A DNA stretch of 10,000 nucleotides. Origin: Actinidia chinensis. Taxonomy: Eukaryota > Streptophyta > Magnoliopsida > Ericales > Actinidiaceae. The notes beneath the pieces are model-generated. The model did no database searches. It saw only the letters and a list, made by a program, of their open reading frames with translations, and was not told the DNA's origin. The DNA lies in the NCBI GenBank assembly GCA_009663005.1, contig CM018900.1:13136643-13146642 (forward strand), read 5' to 3'. Of the stretch, positions 1 to 7,744 are shown piece by piece; positions within the stretch are counted from its first letter, which is position 1; each line of letters begins with the position of its first letter. The translations under genes were made by a program, and so were the position numbers.

Positions 1-13
1 AAGAAATCCTTAG

Positions 14-330
14 GACACCGGAGGAAGTTCAATCGAGGTAATGTATTACGATTTATCAACAAATTAAAGCTTCCCTAAGACCAACTGAACCAGCCCGAGC
101 GTCTTAATGCGGGTTAATACTCAAGCGCATTGGCCCTTGGGAACCGATGTCTCTCAAAAAAAACCCGAGCAAAGCTCCCAAGAACTAATGACGGAATCGG
201 AATTGTAGTGGTGGATATACCATCACCAGAATGCTATTGTGGGAAGAGGATTGGTTGCACTGGATAAGGGAGTGGCATCCACACTTCATTAAGCCATAAA
301 GTTCCTCACGCACCGAGGTGAAGAGTGAGA
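14..330 (+). pseudogene. Aspartic protease domain of pol, decayed
   Basis: This domain would cut the Gag-Pol polyprotein inside the virus-like particle. The retropepsin active-site motif appears at 14-31 as DTGGSS, followed in frame by IEVMYYDL, the usual continuation of plant Ty3/gypsy proteases. DTG is normally followed directly by S or A, so the second glycine may be an insertion. The frame breaks after about 55. Near 193-225 GIGIVVVDIPSP matches the C-terminal sheet of the domain. After a frameshift, 230-330 reads HHQNAIVGRGLVALDKGVAS, corresponding to the family's NAIxGRxxL segment, then IKFLTHRGEE. The aspartate is present but the chain cannot be continuous. Confidence 0.8.
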
Positions 331-429
331 GAGCTTTAGATTATAGAGACCAAGTGCGGTGGAAAGAAGTTCAAATGGTCGAGGAGGATATTAGAGTGAT
401 GGAGGATGTGGGTCGTCGGATCCCGAGGC

Positions 430-1319
430 CAAAGGATCACGAGGAATTGGTGGCACTATGATGGATAAGCCGGTTTTCAAATCGATTCTTTCTCGTCGGG
501 TCAGACCTGAATGAAGCGATGGGACCGAACTAGCCACTCTTAAAACCTAACATCAAGCGCATTCATGGACCTATGAAAATGACGGGAATGACCCAAACTT
601 TATCAAGCACGAGCTGAACGTTCAATCGGATTTTCTGCTGGTCAAACAAAGGGGGAGAGTGTCGGCACCGAGCACGTGGACGCGGTGTGAGGGGAGGGGG
701 GATAGAAGAAGGGAGAAACCAGGAAGCGGATGCAATAATCGAAGTCATTTACCCTAGTGGTGGCGAACACCGTGGTGGGAAAAAGAAAAAAACTTGGCAA
801 GTGGCGGGTTGTGTTGATTTCACTAATCTCAACCGGGCTGACCCTAAAAGACTGTTTCCATTACCAAAGATGAGTAGTTGGTGATAGCACCTCGGGTAAT
901 GCCCGGATTATGAGTTTCCTTGCGCGTACAGAGGATATCATCAAATCGCGCTGCATGGAACGGAATCAGGAAAAGGACTGCAATTATCACCCCTAGGAGT
1001 GTGTTTTGTACAAAATCATTGCCATTTGGCTCAAAAATGCAGAGGCCACGTACCAGCGAAGGGTTACAAAAATGGTCAAGCCCGTCTTGGGTAGGACATG
1101 GATGACTACACGCAAACATTGGTGGTAAAAAGTAGAGAAGAATCCGATCATCTCATGGACTTGTCTGAGGATTTTGCGATTCTCCGAACAAACATAAGCT
1201 CAGACTTTAATGCAGTGAAGTGTGCCTTTGGTGTAGGAGCAGGAAAAATTCCTCAGTATCTAGTCACAAAAGACGGGGTATCGAGGCTAACCAGAGCAGA
1301 TACCGCCATAGACCAGTAA
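430..1319 (+). pseudogene. Reverse transcriptase domain of pol with lost YxDD box
   Basis: RNA-dependent DNA polymerase remnant. The protease-RT linker is seen at 492-625: VGSDLNEAMG, then WTYENDGNDPNFIKHELNV, the degenerate form of the FAWxxxDMPGI..H.LNV segment. The RT core follows: CVDFTNLNRADPKRLFPLP at 810-866, AYRGYHQIALHGTESGK at 924-974, then in another frame TAIITPRSVFCTK with PFG at 1022-1030. From 1098 the frame reads MDDYTQTLVVKSREESDHLM. The catalytic YIDD is expected at 1107-1118, but the sequence there reads YTQT, so both metal-binding aspartates are missing. KCAFGVGAGK near 1222 and a degenerate thumb end follow. Identification is secure; the enzyme is dead. Confidence 0.93.
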
Positions 1320-1423
1320 CCAGCCCGAGGAACGCAAAAGAGATACAGAAACTCACAGGATGGCAAACAGCTTCAACGGTTTTCATCAGAGTCTTTTGAC
1401 CAAATGTCGGCCTATTTTTGAAT

Positions 1424-1834
1424 CTCGTACGCAAAAACACTAAATTCTGTGGGGATGAGGAATCCGATATGGCACTCCAATAATTCAAAAACATATTTGA
1501 ACGAACCTCCACTTCCCTCCACGCCGGATGAAGGATAGCTCCATGTGGATCTCGTGGTATCCGAACACGCCGTTGAGCTCGGTCTTGTTAAGAGAGGTTG
1601 GCCACTGAGTAGCAACCTATCTATTTTGTGGCAAAACATTAACTGATTGCCAGACACGATACGTACCATTAGAAAAGTATTCTGACCCTAATAGTGACCT
1701 CACGCAAGCTCACGCACTATTTCAAGTGCACCCATCTCGGTTTATACCGAATACCCGCTTAAAGTCGTCTTACTGAAAGCGAATCTAACGGGCGGGACTC
1801 TCTAAATGGGTCCTTAGAGCTTGGACAATTGACA
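1424..1834 (+). pseudogene. First (gypsy-type) RNase H domain of pol, decayed
   Basis: This domain would degrade the RNA strand of the RNA-DNA hybrid during reverse transcription. The connection to RT holds LVRKNTKFCGDEESDMALQ at 1424-1480, the family's FxxLRKxxxFxWxxE segment. Further fragments share one frame: PIYFVAKH at 1616-1639, then after two stops LTLIVTSRKLTHYF within 1682-1723, and LTESESNGRDSLNGSLELGQ at 1769-1828. These match the YVSKAL, A..TSRKLRPYFQ and GR..KW..EL conserved segments in the right order. The stretch between 1481 and 1615 is too decayed to align by eye. Stops at 1640 and 1670 lie inside the domain. Confidence 0.85.
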
Positions 1835-1959
1835 TAAAATTCTCTTCAAGTTGCTGCAAATCAAGGGGCAGGTATGGTGGACTGAGTGGCGGGCGTTTTC
1901 CCCCAGGACGGGAATCCTTAGAGCAAAGTCAATCGAAATTTCGTGAAAGAGGGAAGGGG

Positions 1960-2492
1960 AAAAAACTCACAAGATGGCCCCGTCGAGCTCAGAACTATGA
2001 ATGGGCATTACCGAGGGGTCGATCCAGGGCCACCCAGAGAAAAATAATAGCGCTTCGAACCGAGGGTTTTACCTGGAGCAGAGGTTATAATAGAATCACC
2101 TTAGGTTAAGACCTTCTTGCATGGCAGTTGCAAGTCGACGGAAGCCAGAAAACAACCAAGGGGCAGGGCAAGGAAGGAGTAAGTTGAAAGTCCGGGAAGG
2201 AGCAATTTCGGACAATGCCTCCGATTAATTGCTAGCAACAAACACGAAACGAATGATGAAGCTCTGATCGCAGGATGGAGGTCGCCAATAAATTGGAGTG
2301 CCGGAGCTATACATATACAGCAATTCAAAGATCATAAATCAGGTGAGGGGCAAATTCACCGATCGGAAAATTAAAATGGCTAAATTATTTGAGGGTGGTC
2401 TGAAAACACCTCTCAGTGAGGTTTTGAGTGCGGTTAAAATCGAACAAGTCAGGAGAAAATTCAATGCACATGCAGATGCGCTTACATCTTAG
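1960..2492 (+). pseudogene. Second (archaeal-type) RNase H domain of pol, decayed
   Basis: This is an additional RNase H copy between the first RNase H and integrase, the hallmark of Tat-lineage elements. The N-terminal half is poorly readable. At 2249-2275 TNDEALIAG is a shortened form of NNEAEYEALIAG. At 2313-2357 IYSNSKIINQVRGKF matches the YSDSQLVVNQVxGxF segment, and the closing NAHADAL (Asp codon 2475-2477) matches the final NxxADALxR motif. The aspartate of the YSDSQ motif is Asn here (codon 2322-2324), so the catalytic site is broken. An uninterrupted frame covers 2298-2492. This domain is the main support for the lineage assignment. Confidence 0.85.
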
Positions 2493-2499
2493 CATCCAT

Positions 2500-3874
2500 C
2501 TTGAAGGAGATATAGGCAGGAACGGTGCAGGTCGACGTCGACGTCAGCTCGATCCCAAGTTATAGAAAGAACACAAATATCCATTTGGTCACACAGACTT
2601 GGCCGACTGATGGACCCTATCGTAAAATTATTTTGGACCGACCAGGCCACCGGACGACAAAGGAGGCGCCTAAAATCAGGATCAAGACTGAAAGGTTCTA
2701 GATATCCCCTCAAGAGACTTGTACAAACGGTTGTATCAAGGTCCCTAATTTCTGTGTGTACACCGAGCCTCGTCGAAGACGTGCTTTATGAGCATTCCAC
2801 GAGGGAAGGAATGTGCGAATGGCATGCTGGGGGAGATCATTGGCTTCACGAGCTCTTTAGCAGGGGTACTAATGGCCTTACATGCCAGAAGGATGCCCAG
2901 GTATATGTGAGCAAGTGCAATAAATGTCAGATTTTTCACTCTGATCCATCAACCGCGATGGATTTTAACTCCACTTACTAGTCATTGGCCCTTCGCCCAA
3001 TGGGGAATGGATATCATGGGCGGTCCAACCCAGAGCTTTTGGCAACAAAAGATTCTTACTAGCAGAACCGATTACTTCACTAAGTGGGTGGTTAGAAGCC
3101 GAGACGCCTGGAGCCGCGCAAGATCAGGAGACAGGACTTGGATAAGGTTTATTTGCAAGAACATACTAACCAGATTAGCTCCCGGGCTTCGTTGGTCAGA
3201 TAATGGTACCCAATTAGTAGGAAACCAAAGTCAGAAATTTGTTAGAGCAGCTGAAAATTGAATCTAAACTCCACCCCAGTTACCGCAATGCAATGGCCAA
3301 GCGAGGCCCACTAACAAGACTATCATGAACGGGATTTTTTTTAAAAAAAACTCGAGAAGGCAAAAAGAAAAATGGGGGTCGGACGAATTGGCAAACGTGT
3401 TGTGGGCTTATCGGACCACACACGGAGGCGACGAACGAGACGCCATACTCTCTGAGCTTTGGATTCGAAGCCGTAATCTCACTGGAGGTCGGTCTGCCCA
3501 CAATCGGAAGAGGCTTATGACCACACTCACAACATGATGGTACTGGCCTAAGATCTGACTTGGTGAAGAAAGGAGAGAGATGCATCATCAGAATGGTTTG
3601 AATTGATATCAACAGCAGTTGGCTACTAAGTCTTTCATCAGAAGCGTTCAATGCGAGAGAATTTTGAAGTTGGGTGGTAATCTCTTTCTCAGAAAATTCG
3701 TTGGAAACCACCAAAGCTCCAACCGACGGAAGTTTGGCCCGAATGGGAGGAGCCATACAAACTAACCAAACTCGCCGGTAGGAGTTCTACTATTTAGAGG
3801 ATGGCAAAAGGAAAGAAGTTCCTACACCCATAGAATTTCAGCAATCTGCGAAAAGTACTTCCACTACAATGTAA
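2500..3874 (+). pseudogene. Integrase domain of pol with lost catalytic Glu
   Basis: This domain would join the cDNA to host DNA. The zinc-binding part lies at 2760-2935: CTPSLVEDVLYE, a degenerate H..EGMC...HAGG, and VSKCNKCQ, which keeps both cysteines. The core begins WPFAQWGMDIMGGP at 2986-3027 with the first catalytic Asp at 3010-3012, then TDYFTKW. The second Asp is in SDNGTQLVGNQ at 3199-3201. The third catalytic residue is expected in a QCNGQAEATN-type motif, but the sequence reads QCNGQARPTN (Arg codon 3304-3306). DELANVLWAYRTT is at 3385-3423. A shifted frame carries NETPYSLSFGFEAVI, returning later to EAYDHTHNMMVLA. The GPY/F-like module is WEEPYKLTKLAG at 3744-3779. The stop is at 3872. 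Confidence 0.92.
2531..2545. repeat. Short GTCGAC-based palindromic repeat in the aRNH-INT linker
   Basis: Fifteen bases made of two and a half copies of GTCGAC form overlapping perfect palindromes. They fall in the linker between the second RNase H and integrase, where a VDVDVS-type reading is possible, so this may simply be coding sequence with repeated Val-Asp codons. Confidence 0.6.
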
Positions 3875-3893
3875 TACCGAACTGAGCTCAACA

Positions 3894-3905
3894 TATATAT
3901 AAAAG
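3894..3905 (+). promoter_or_regulatory. TATA-box-like sequence between pol stop and tandem array
   Basis: TATATATAAAAG fits the plant TATA consensus very well and lies 20 bases after the pol stop codon, about 60 bases before the first repeat unit. It could position transcription into the array, but no start site or other promoter element is visible and AT-rich chance matches are common. The leader 3906-3967 is AT-rich and holds nothing else recognisable. Confidence 0.3.
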
Positions 3906-3967
3906 CATCACATCTTTCAATTACTCTTTTAGTAAACACATTTACAACTTTGAATCCAACTTTTTAT

Positions 3968-4858
3968 CAAGTTAACTCGATTAAATTGCTGAGAAGGGGT
4001 TAGCTGAGCTTTGCGAAGCACCGAACTGCCTTCGTTCGCTTTCATCTAGTAAACACTTGGTTAAAATTGAAGGGAAGCTAGCCGAACTCGCAAAATGGTT
4101 CCGAGCTGTTCAGTCCGATACTATTTACAAGTTAACTCAATTAAAATCGCGAGGAAGGGTAGCGAGTTTTGAAAAGCAGCCGAATTGCATCGTTCCCCCG
4201 CCCCTTTAATCTAGTAACACTTGGTAAAAAACGGAAAAGGAAAGCTAGCCAAACTTGCAAAGGGTTCCGAGCATTCAATTGTTTTTTTTACAAGTTAACT
4301 CGATTTTAAATCGTGAGATTGGGTTAGCCGAGCTTTGCGAAGCACCGAACTGCCTTTGTTCGCTTTAATCCAGCAACACTTGGTAAAAACGAAAGGGAAA
4401 GCTAGCCGAACTCGCAAATGGGTTCCGAGCTTATCCGATTACTTTTTACAAGTTAACTCGATTAAATAGCGAGAAGGGGTTAGACGAGCTTTGCAAAGCA
4501 CCGAACTGCCTTCGTTCGCTTTAATCCAGTAACACTTGGTAAAAACGAAAGGGAAAGCTAGCCGAACTCGCGAATGAGCTCTGAGCTTGTCCGATTACTT
4601 TTTACAAGTTAATTCGATTAAATCGCTAGAAGATGTTAGCTGAGCTAAAACTTGAGCTCCGAACCGCCTTCGTCAAGTTTAATCCGGTAACACTAGGTAA
4701 AAAGTTAAGGGAAAGCTAGCCAATCTTAACTGAGCTCCGAGCTTGTCCGATTGCTTTTTACAAGTTCACTCGATTAAAGCGCGAAGAGTTAGCCGAGCTC
4801 AACTGAGCTCTGAACTGCTTTTTTTAGTTTTAATCCATGTAACTTAAGTGAAAGCCAG
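3968..4858. repeat. Tandem array, about six units of ~156-163 bp
   Basis: Units start at CAAGTT(A/C)A followed by CTCGATT-like sequence, at 3968, 4128, 4291, 4449, 4605 and 4761, giving lengths of 160, 163, 158, 156 and 156 bp and a last partial unit of about 98 bp. Landmarks in order are a GTTAGCCGAGCT block, CACCGAACTGCC, TTTAATCCAGTAACACTTGGTAAAAA, GGGAAAGCTAGCC and CCGAGCTTGTCCGATTACTTTTTA. Units 1, 3 and 4 carry GCTTTGCGAAGC, a small hairpin with a 4-bp stem and 4-base loop (first at 4008-4019). Units 5 and 6 instead carry GAGCTC-rich variants. There is no open frame through the array. Position between pol and the 3' LTR is typical of Tat-lineage 3' untranslated repeats, which are known seeds of plant satellites. 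Confidence 0.93.
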
Positions 4859-5088
4859 AATGTAGGGATAGACGGCAGGTTGTTGTTTGTTTGAAAGCTT
4901 TTCGTTAGTACTATCCAATCACCTTTTGCAAAAATTCAAATGGCAATAAAACTAGGAAGTAAAAATTAGCACTCTATTCATGTACAAAAAGGAAGGACGT
5001 TCAAATACAAGTCTGTTCGGAGATACAATCACAATTCTAAACACAAGGTAAAGACGGACTCGCTTGAAGGAAGATTGAAAGGTTCACG

Positions 5089-5244
5089 TCAGCTTATTTC
5101 ACCAGCACACGCTGATAACCGAGCTTCAACTTTCCATTCTGATGATAATGGAACCATGTTCCGGTCATCGAGTACTGCAGAAGGCAGCACGCGGCCTTCA
5201 ATGATTCTTTTTAGTCTTTTGGATAATGCCTGGAGATAAGGCAT
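5089..5244 (-). other. Doubtful small minus-strand open frame, 51 codons
   Basis: An ATG at 5244 opens a frame of 51 residues ending at TGA 5091-5089. The frame is open a further 16 codons upstream of the ATG. The product would be basic in its first third (LSKRLKR) and mixed afterwards, with no motif I recognise and no signal peptide or membrane segment. A frame this long arises by chance at a few percent per frame, so it is weak evidence alone. It is listed because it lies downstream, on the same strand, of the hexamer cluster at 5694-5798 and an AT box near 5620. It could equally be a leftover exon of the antisense gene or nothing. Confidence 0.15.
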
Positions 5245-5693
5245 GATCCACAAGACTTCGGTTACTCGGCGGAATGCTGGAGGTGAGGAGAGCCCAACTC
5301 AACCAAACAAACCACAAGGGCCGAGAATACCGGTCTGAAAACTTAAAAGCTACAGAGCTTTTGGGAAAAGGGAAAACTTCAGACTAACAGAGTTGTTGAG
5401 AACAGAAGTTGATGGAACGGAAGTCTTTGCAATCCACCCACGTCAAGGATATGTGCCTTGAGGCGACGACCCTTGACCTATCGGAATTGACAAAGGGACT
5501 CTAAAGGAGGAGACACGGGGGGCTAGGATAAGAACATCTGTGGTGAACAGACGATTGCTTTCAGAAGAGATTGTTCGAATGATGGAGAATGTGTTCACCA
5601 AAATCAAAATGTGGTCATAATTTAAAGGCCCTCGAAGAGCAACGAAGCGCCACCCATAAAATGCGAAGTTATTAGATGTATCAATGGGCGTTT

Positions 5694-5798
5694 CAAATGC
5701 ACTGGGAGGCTAACAAATAAAGAGCCAGTTCAAATGACGCTTCATTTGTCGAAGTAGGAGCATTTGACGTGGACTATGGACGCTTCATGAACCAAATG
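5694..5798. promoter_or_regulatory. Cluster of CAAATG/CATTTG hexamers with hairpin
   Basis: Five copies of the CANNTG-type hexamer CAAATG or its complement lie within 105 bases, at 5694, 5731, 5743, 5761 and 5793. The pair at 5731-5748 forms a 7-bp inverted repeat around a CGCT loop. GACGCTTCAT is directly repeated at 5736-5745 and 5779-5788, and an ACGT core (TGACGTGG) lies at 5765-5772. Such clustering looks like a protein-binding region, perhaps a promoter reading leftward, since an AT-rich TTTAAA box lies at 5621-5626. No binding factor can be named. Confidence 0.35.
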
Positions 5799-6149
5799 GG
5801 ACCCAGTTCACGAGCCCATTATTCGATGTGGCGGTCCAGCGGCAACTCATGCGAGGGAGGGGAATGTGAAGCGTGCTTAAGAATCGGCCAAGTTTGGAGT
5901 CAGCATTATGTAAAGAAACTCGGGAAGATCGTCCGTTAACAAGAAATAAAGTTGCAAACCGAGATCAAAGGCACATTAGAAATGGCAAAAAGCAGTCGGA
6001 TCGGAAATGCATAGTGTGTGGCTGTTCAAAATCTTGTCTAAAAAAGTATGTACAGAATCAACGAGAATAAAAACCGATAGAAGCGGAAGAAGCCCATTCA
6101 AAGGAATTGTTCTAAACAAGGTTTCACCCCTCGACTCTTACAGCTCGGT

Positions 6150-6715
6150 TCACCCTGGCCTCCCCAGCTCGGTCTCAATCAAAACCGTCCCCTCGTCCAT
6201 GTACGAGCCTCCACTACACAGTAGTGGATATTTCTATCAGAAGGTAGGGTCGCTACTCTTTCTTGTTGAAGTCCGGAAGGAGATTGGCGAATATCGTTCC
6301 GGGGGGAGCGGAAAGGAGGAAAACAACAAAGGCAGGAAATTGGATTGGAAGGGGGCAGGAGACCGGACCATGCGGGCTGACCAAGTGGATCTTGAGCTCC
6401 TTCAGACAAGGCGAGAATCCTTCCTGAAAGATTGCCGGGGCGGAGCTCGGCGAGCTGACTTTCATATACATCTCCAATTCGTCGAAGGCTACGGTCAAAC
6501 AGCTTCTTATACACCTCGCCGCATGCGAACGCCTTTAGGTCAGACGCTTCTTGCTGAGCTTGGTTCCGTTGCAAGATTGCGATCTCGGCTGCCGATCGTG
6601 CATCCGCGAGTTCGGACTTTGTCTACTTCAGCTCCTTCTCAAGGCTCACTTTCTGGTTTGCCTTCTTCAAGTCCATCGCGCTCTACTTCAGCCGAAGTGA
6701 GGAGGATACATCCTG
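6150..6715 (-). pseudogene. C-terminal coiled-coil exon of antisense gene, decayed
   Basis: Reading from 6715, one frame runs to about 6435 and is rich in Lys, Glu, Gln, Ala and Leu with heptad spacing, for example SELADARSAAEIAILQRNQ. Two TAG stops (6685-6683 and 6625-6623) interrupt it, both likely former Gln codons. It continues EVYKKLFDRSLRRIGDVYES then QLAELRPG. A frameshift near 6440 moves the sense to the frame reading IFQEGFSPCLKELKIHL, and further to LLPDFNKKE at about 6253. A last shift gives the acidic tail ending DEGTVLIETELGRPG and TGA at 6152-6150. A coiled coil suggests dimerisation or a structural role. The opposite strand holds a 256-codon frame here that I regard as a shadow. 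Confidence 0.65.
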
Positions 6716-6812
6716 CTGAAACAACTAAAAAAAAAGAGAATGGGAAAGAGAAAAACAGCTCGAATCAGATTTACTAGCCAAAATGGGAAACCAATAACAC
6801 GAAAGCACTAAC
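6716..6812 (-). other. Spliceosomal intron of the antisense gene, about 97 bp
   Basis: On the minus strand the donor reads CAG|GTTAGT (GT at 6812-6811). The intron interior is AT-rich and ends in a long pyrimidine tract (CTCTTTTTTTTTAG) followed nine bases later by TTTCAG. Using the second AG gives a 97-bp intron, using the first an 88-bp intron; both leave exon 2 in frame. The last codon of the upstream exon is complete, so the junction is phase 0, and the coiled-coil frame downstream continues without shift. In-frame stops inside the interval support removal by splicing. Confidence 0.75.
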
Positions 6813-7467
6813 CTGGGCTCCCAGCATAACGAGCTTGCCCCCGAACTCTGTCGTGGTCTCGGCGGCGTGATCTGCAACATCTTGTGGGAGCATCACGGCA
6901 TTGCCCAGCGCAACGCAGGTCTCATGATCCTTGGACGTATAGGCAGAGGTAACCTGTTTGCCAAGATCTACAACGATAAATTGGGGGGCCCATAGCTCAG
7001 GGTGCCAGTTGCCGACCCAGCACCTTTCCCTCTTTTTTGTCGAGAGGGTCCCTCGGTGGGAGGTTGTCATTTGCGCTTGCCGCCCGCCATAGAGACGGGC
7101 AATGGATTGATCCTCAGTCGGAACCGGCATAGACGAATTAGGAGCTCAGGGAGCATGGGAGGCTCAATTTCTCGGGGCTTGGCCTTCCCAGACGTCCTCA
7201 CTTTGGGGGCAGCCATAATCTCTTCGTTTTCCTGGAACGGAAGATGAACTGCGTACGAGAGAAGAAGCCTCAACAATCTCCCTTGGTTCGACGATGGCGA
7301 TGTTGGATCTGAGATCGGGAGGTTTATAGGTTCTGGAACTAGGACCAAGAGGGCGGAACCCAGGGGGACGCAGCCAAAGAAATTGTCAACTTCTTCGTTG
7401 TCTTCAACGCGGCCTCTTCGTCTACACCCCTCGTCCCATAATCGACGTCCCAACTAGAAGAATCCAT
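6813..7467 (-). pseudogene. Middle segment of antisense gene, exon ending at the intron donor
   Basis: An ATG at 7467 begins MDSSSWDVDYGTRGVDEEAAL; within about 25 codons the useful frame shifts to the one read as NFFGCVPLGSALLVLVPEPI, open to 7067. This carries a Pro/Ser-rich tract, the patch KVRTSGKAKPRE, and GGKRK near its end. The frame then moves to 7130-6813, whose clearest part is PQFIVVDLGKQVTSAYTSKD, then ALGNAVMLPQDVADHAAE and GGKLVMLGAQ, closing exactly at the splice donor. The basic patches could be nuclear localisation signals. The internal ATG at 7467 might be a second start or an ordinary Met. Confidence 0.6.
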
Positions 7468-7659
7468 TCGCTTGAGCCAGAGCTTCGCCTGCGGCTTCCT
7501 CTAAAAGCCTTTGGAGCTAGGCCGAGATCCCTTCAAACAAATCATTGACTTCGTTAAATAGTGAACTCCTTGACCTCGGACCTGGACCGCGAATTTGGGG
7601 AGGTGGAAGAATGGGATGCCCCTGACGAGTGGCTTGAAGAGGGATGGTATACCGGTAGA

Positions 7660-7701
7660 GGGAACGCCCACAAATCAAAGACTTTGTGGGAACGCCCACA
7701 A
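7660..7701. repeat. 28-bp offset direct repeat with 8-bp hairpin
   Basis: GGGAACGCCCACAA occurs at 7660-7673 and again at 7688-7701. Between and overlapping them, CCCACAAA (7667-7674) pairs with TTTGTGGG (7683-7690) around an 8-base loop. It looks like a local duplication within the antisense gene and may account for one of the frame changes there, since 28 is not a multiple of three. Confidence 0.75.
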
Positions 7702-7744
7702 TTGTTCACGAAGCTAATCACAGCCGAACACTGATCACTCCTCC

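Larger units (their letters stand above)
1..3874 (+). pseudogene. pol: Retrotransposon pol polyprotein (PR-RT-RNH-aRNH-INT), decayed
   Basis: This is the polyprotein that would make the protease, reverse transcriptase, two RNase H domains and integrase used to copy and insert the element. The reading frame moves among all three + frames, with in-frame stops throughout (for example at 1640, 1670 and 3259), yet the domain order and spacing match a full-length plant Ty3/gypsy pol. The left end is cut by the window edge at the protease active site. The last recognisable stretch has the usual C-terminal pattern YLEDGKRKEVPTP and closes with a TAA at 3872-3874, the same frame holding from 3791. No chromodomain is seen after integrase, as expected for Tat rather than chromoviruses. 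No intact product is possible. Domain entries below give the visible pieces. Confidence 0.93.
4859..6149. other. Spacer between tandem array and antisense gene, no convincing gene
   Basis: No domain I recognise is found on either strand. On the minus strand there is a 51-codon frame (5244 to 5089) and, upstream of it, a TATTTAAATT-like AT stretch with a hexamer cluster, both listed separately. On the plus strand a frame at 5873-6070 of 65 codons has no family resemblance and is probably chance. The part 4930-5000 is AT-rich and contains AATAAA at 4943-4948, a possible + strand polyadenylation signal downstream of pol and the array. The region is most simply non-coding internal DNA of the element. 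Confidence 0.6.

Noticed and set aside
655..670. TGTCGGCACCGAG as a possible LTR start or primer-binding site
   Set aside because: It lies between the protease-RT linker and the RT core, where the pol sense continues on both sides, so an LTR edge there is not credible.
3280..3756. A 158-codon minus-strand frame
   Set aside because: It is antisense to the clearly identified integrase C-terminal half and resembles nothing known.
3968..4858. CRISPR-like or independent satellite array
   Set aside because: Units are contiguous with no unique spacers, and the array is bounded by pol and the rest of the element, so it is a retrotransposon-internal tandem repeat in plant-type DNA.
5873..6070. A 65-codon basic frame containing CIVCGCSKSCLKK
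   Set aside because: The clustered cysteines recall a zinc knuckle, but CX2CXCX3C does not fit the Gag CCHC pattern, and the position and lack of any neighbouring Gag sequence argue against it.
6007..6777. The longest open frame on the plus strand, 256 codons
   Set aside because: It lies exactly opposite the coiled-coil exon of the antisense gene, has no recognisable motif and a Ser/Arg/Pro-rich composition typical of a shadow frame.
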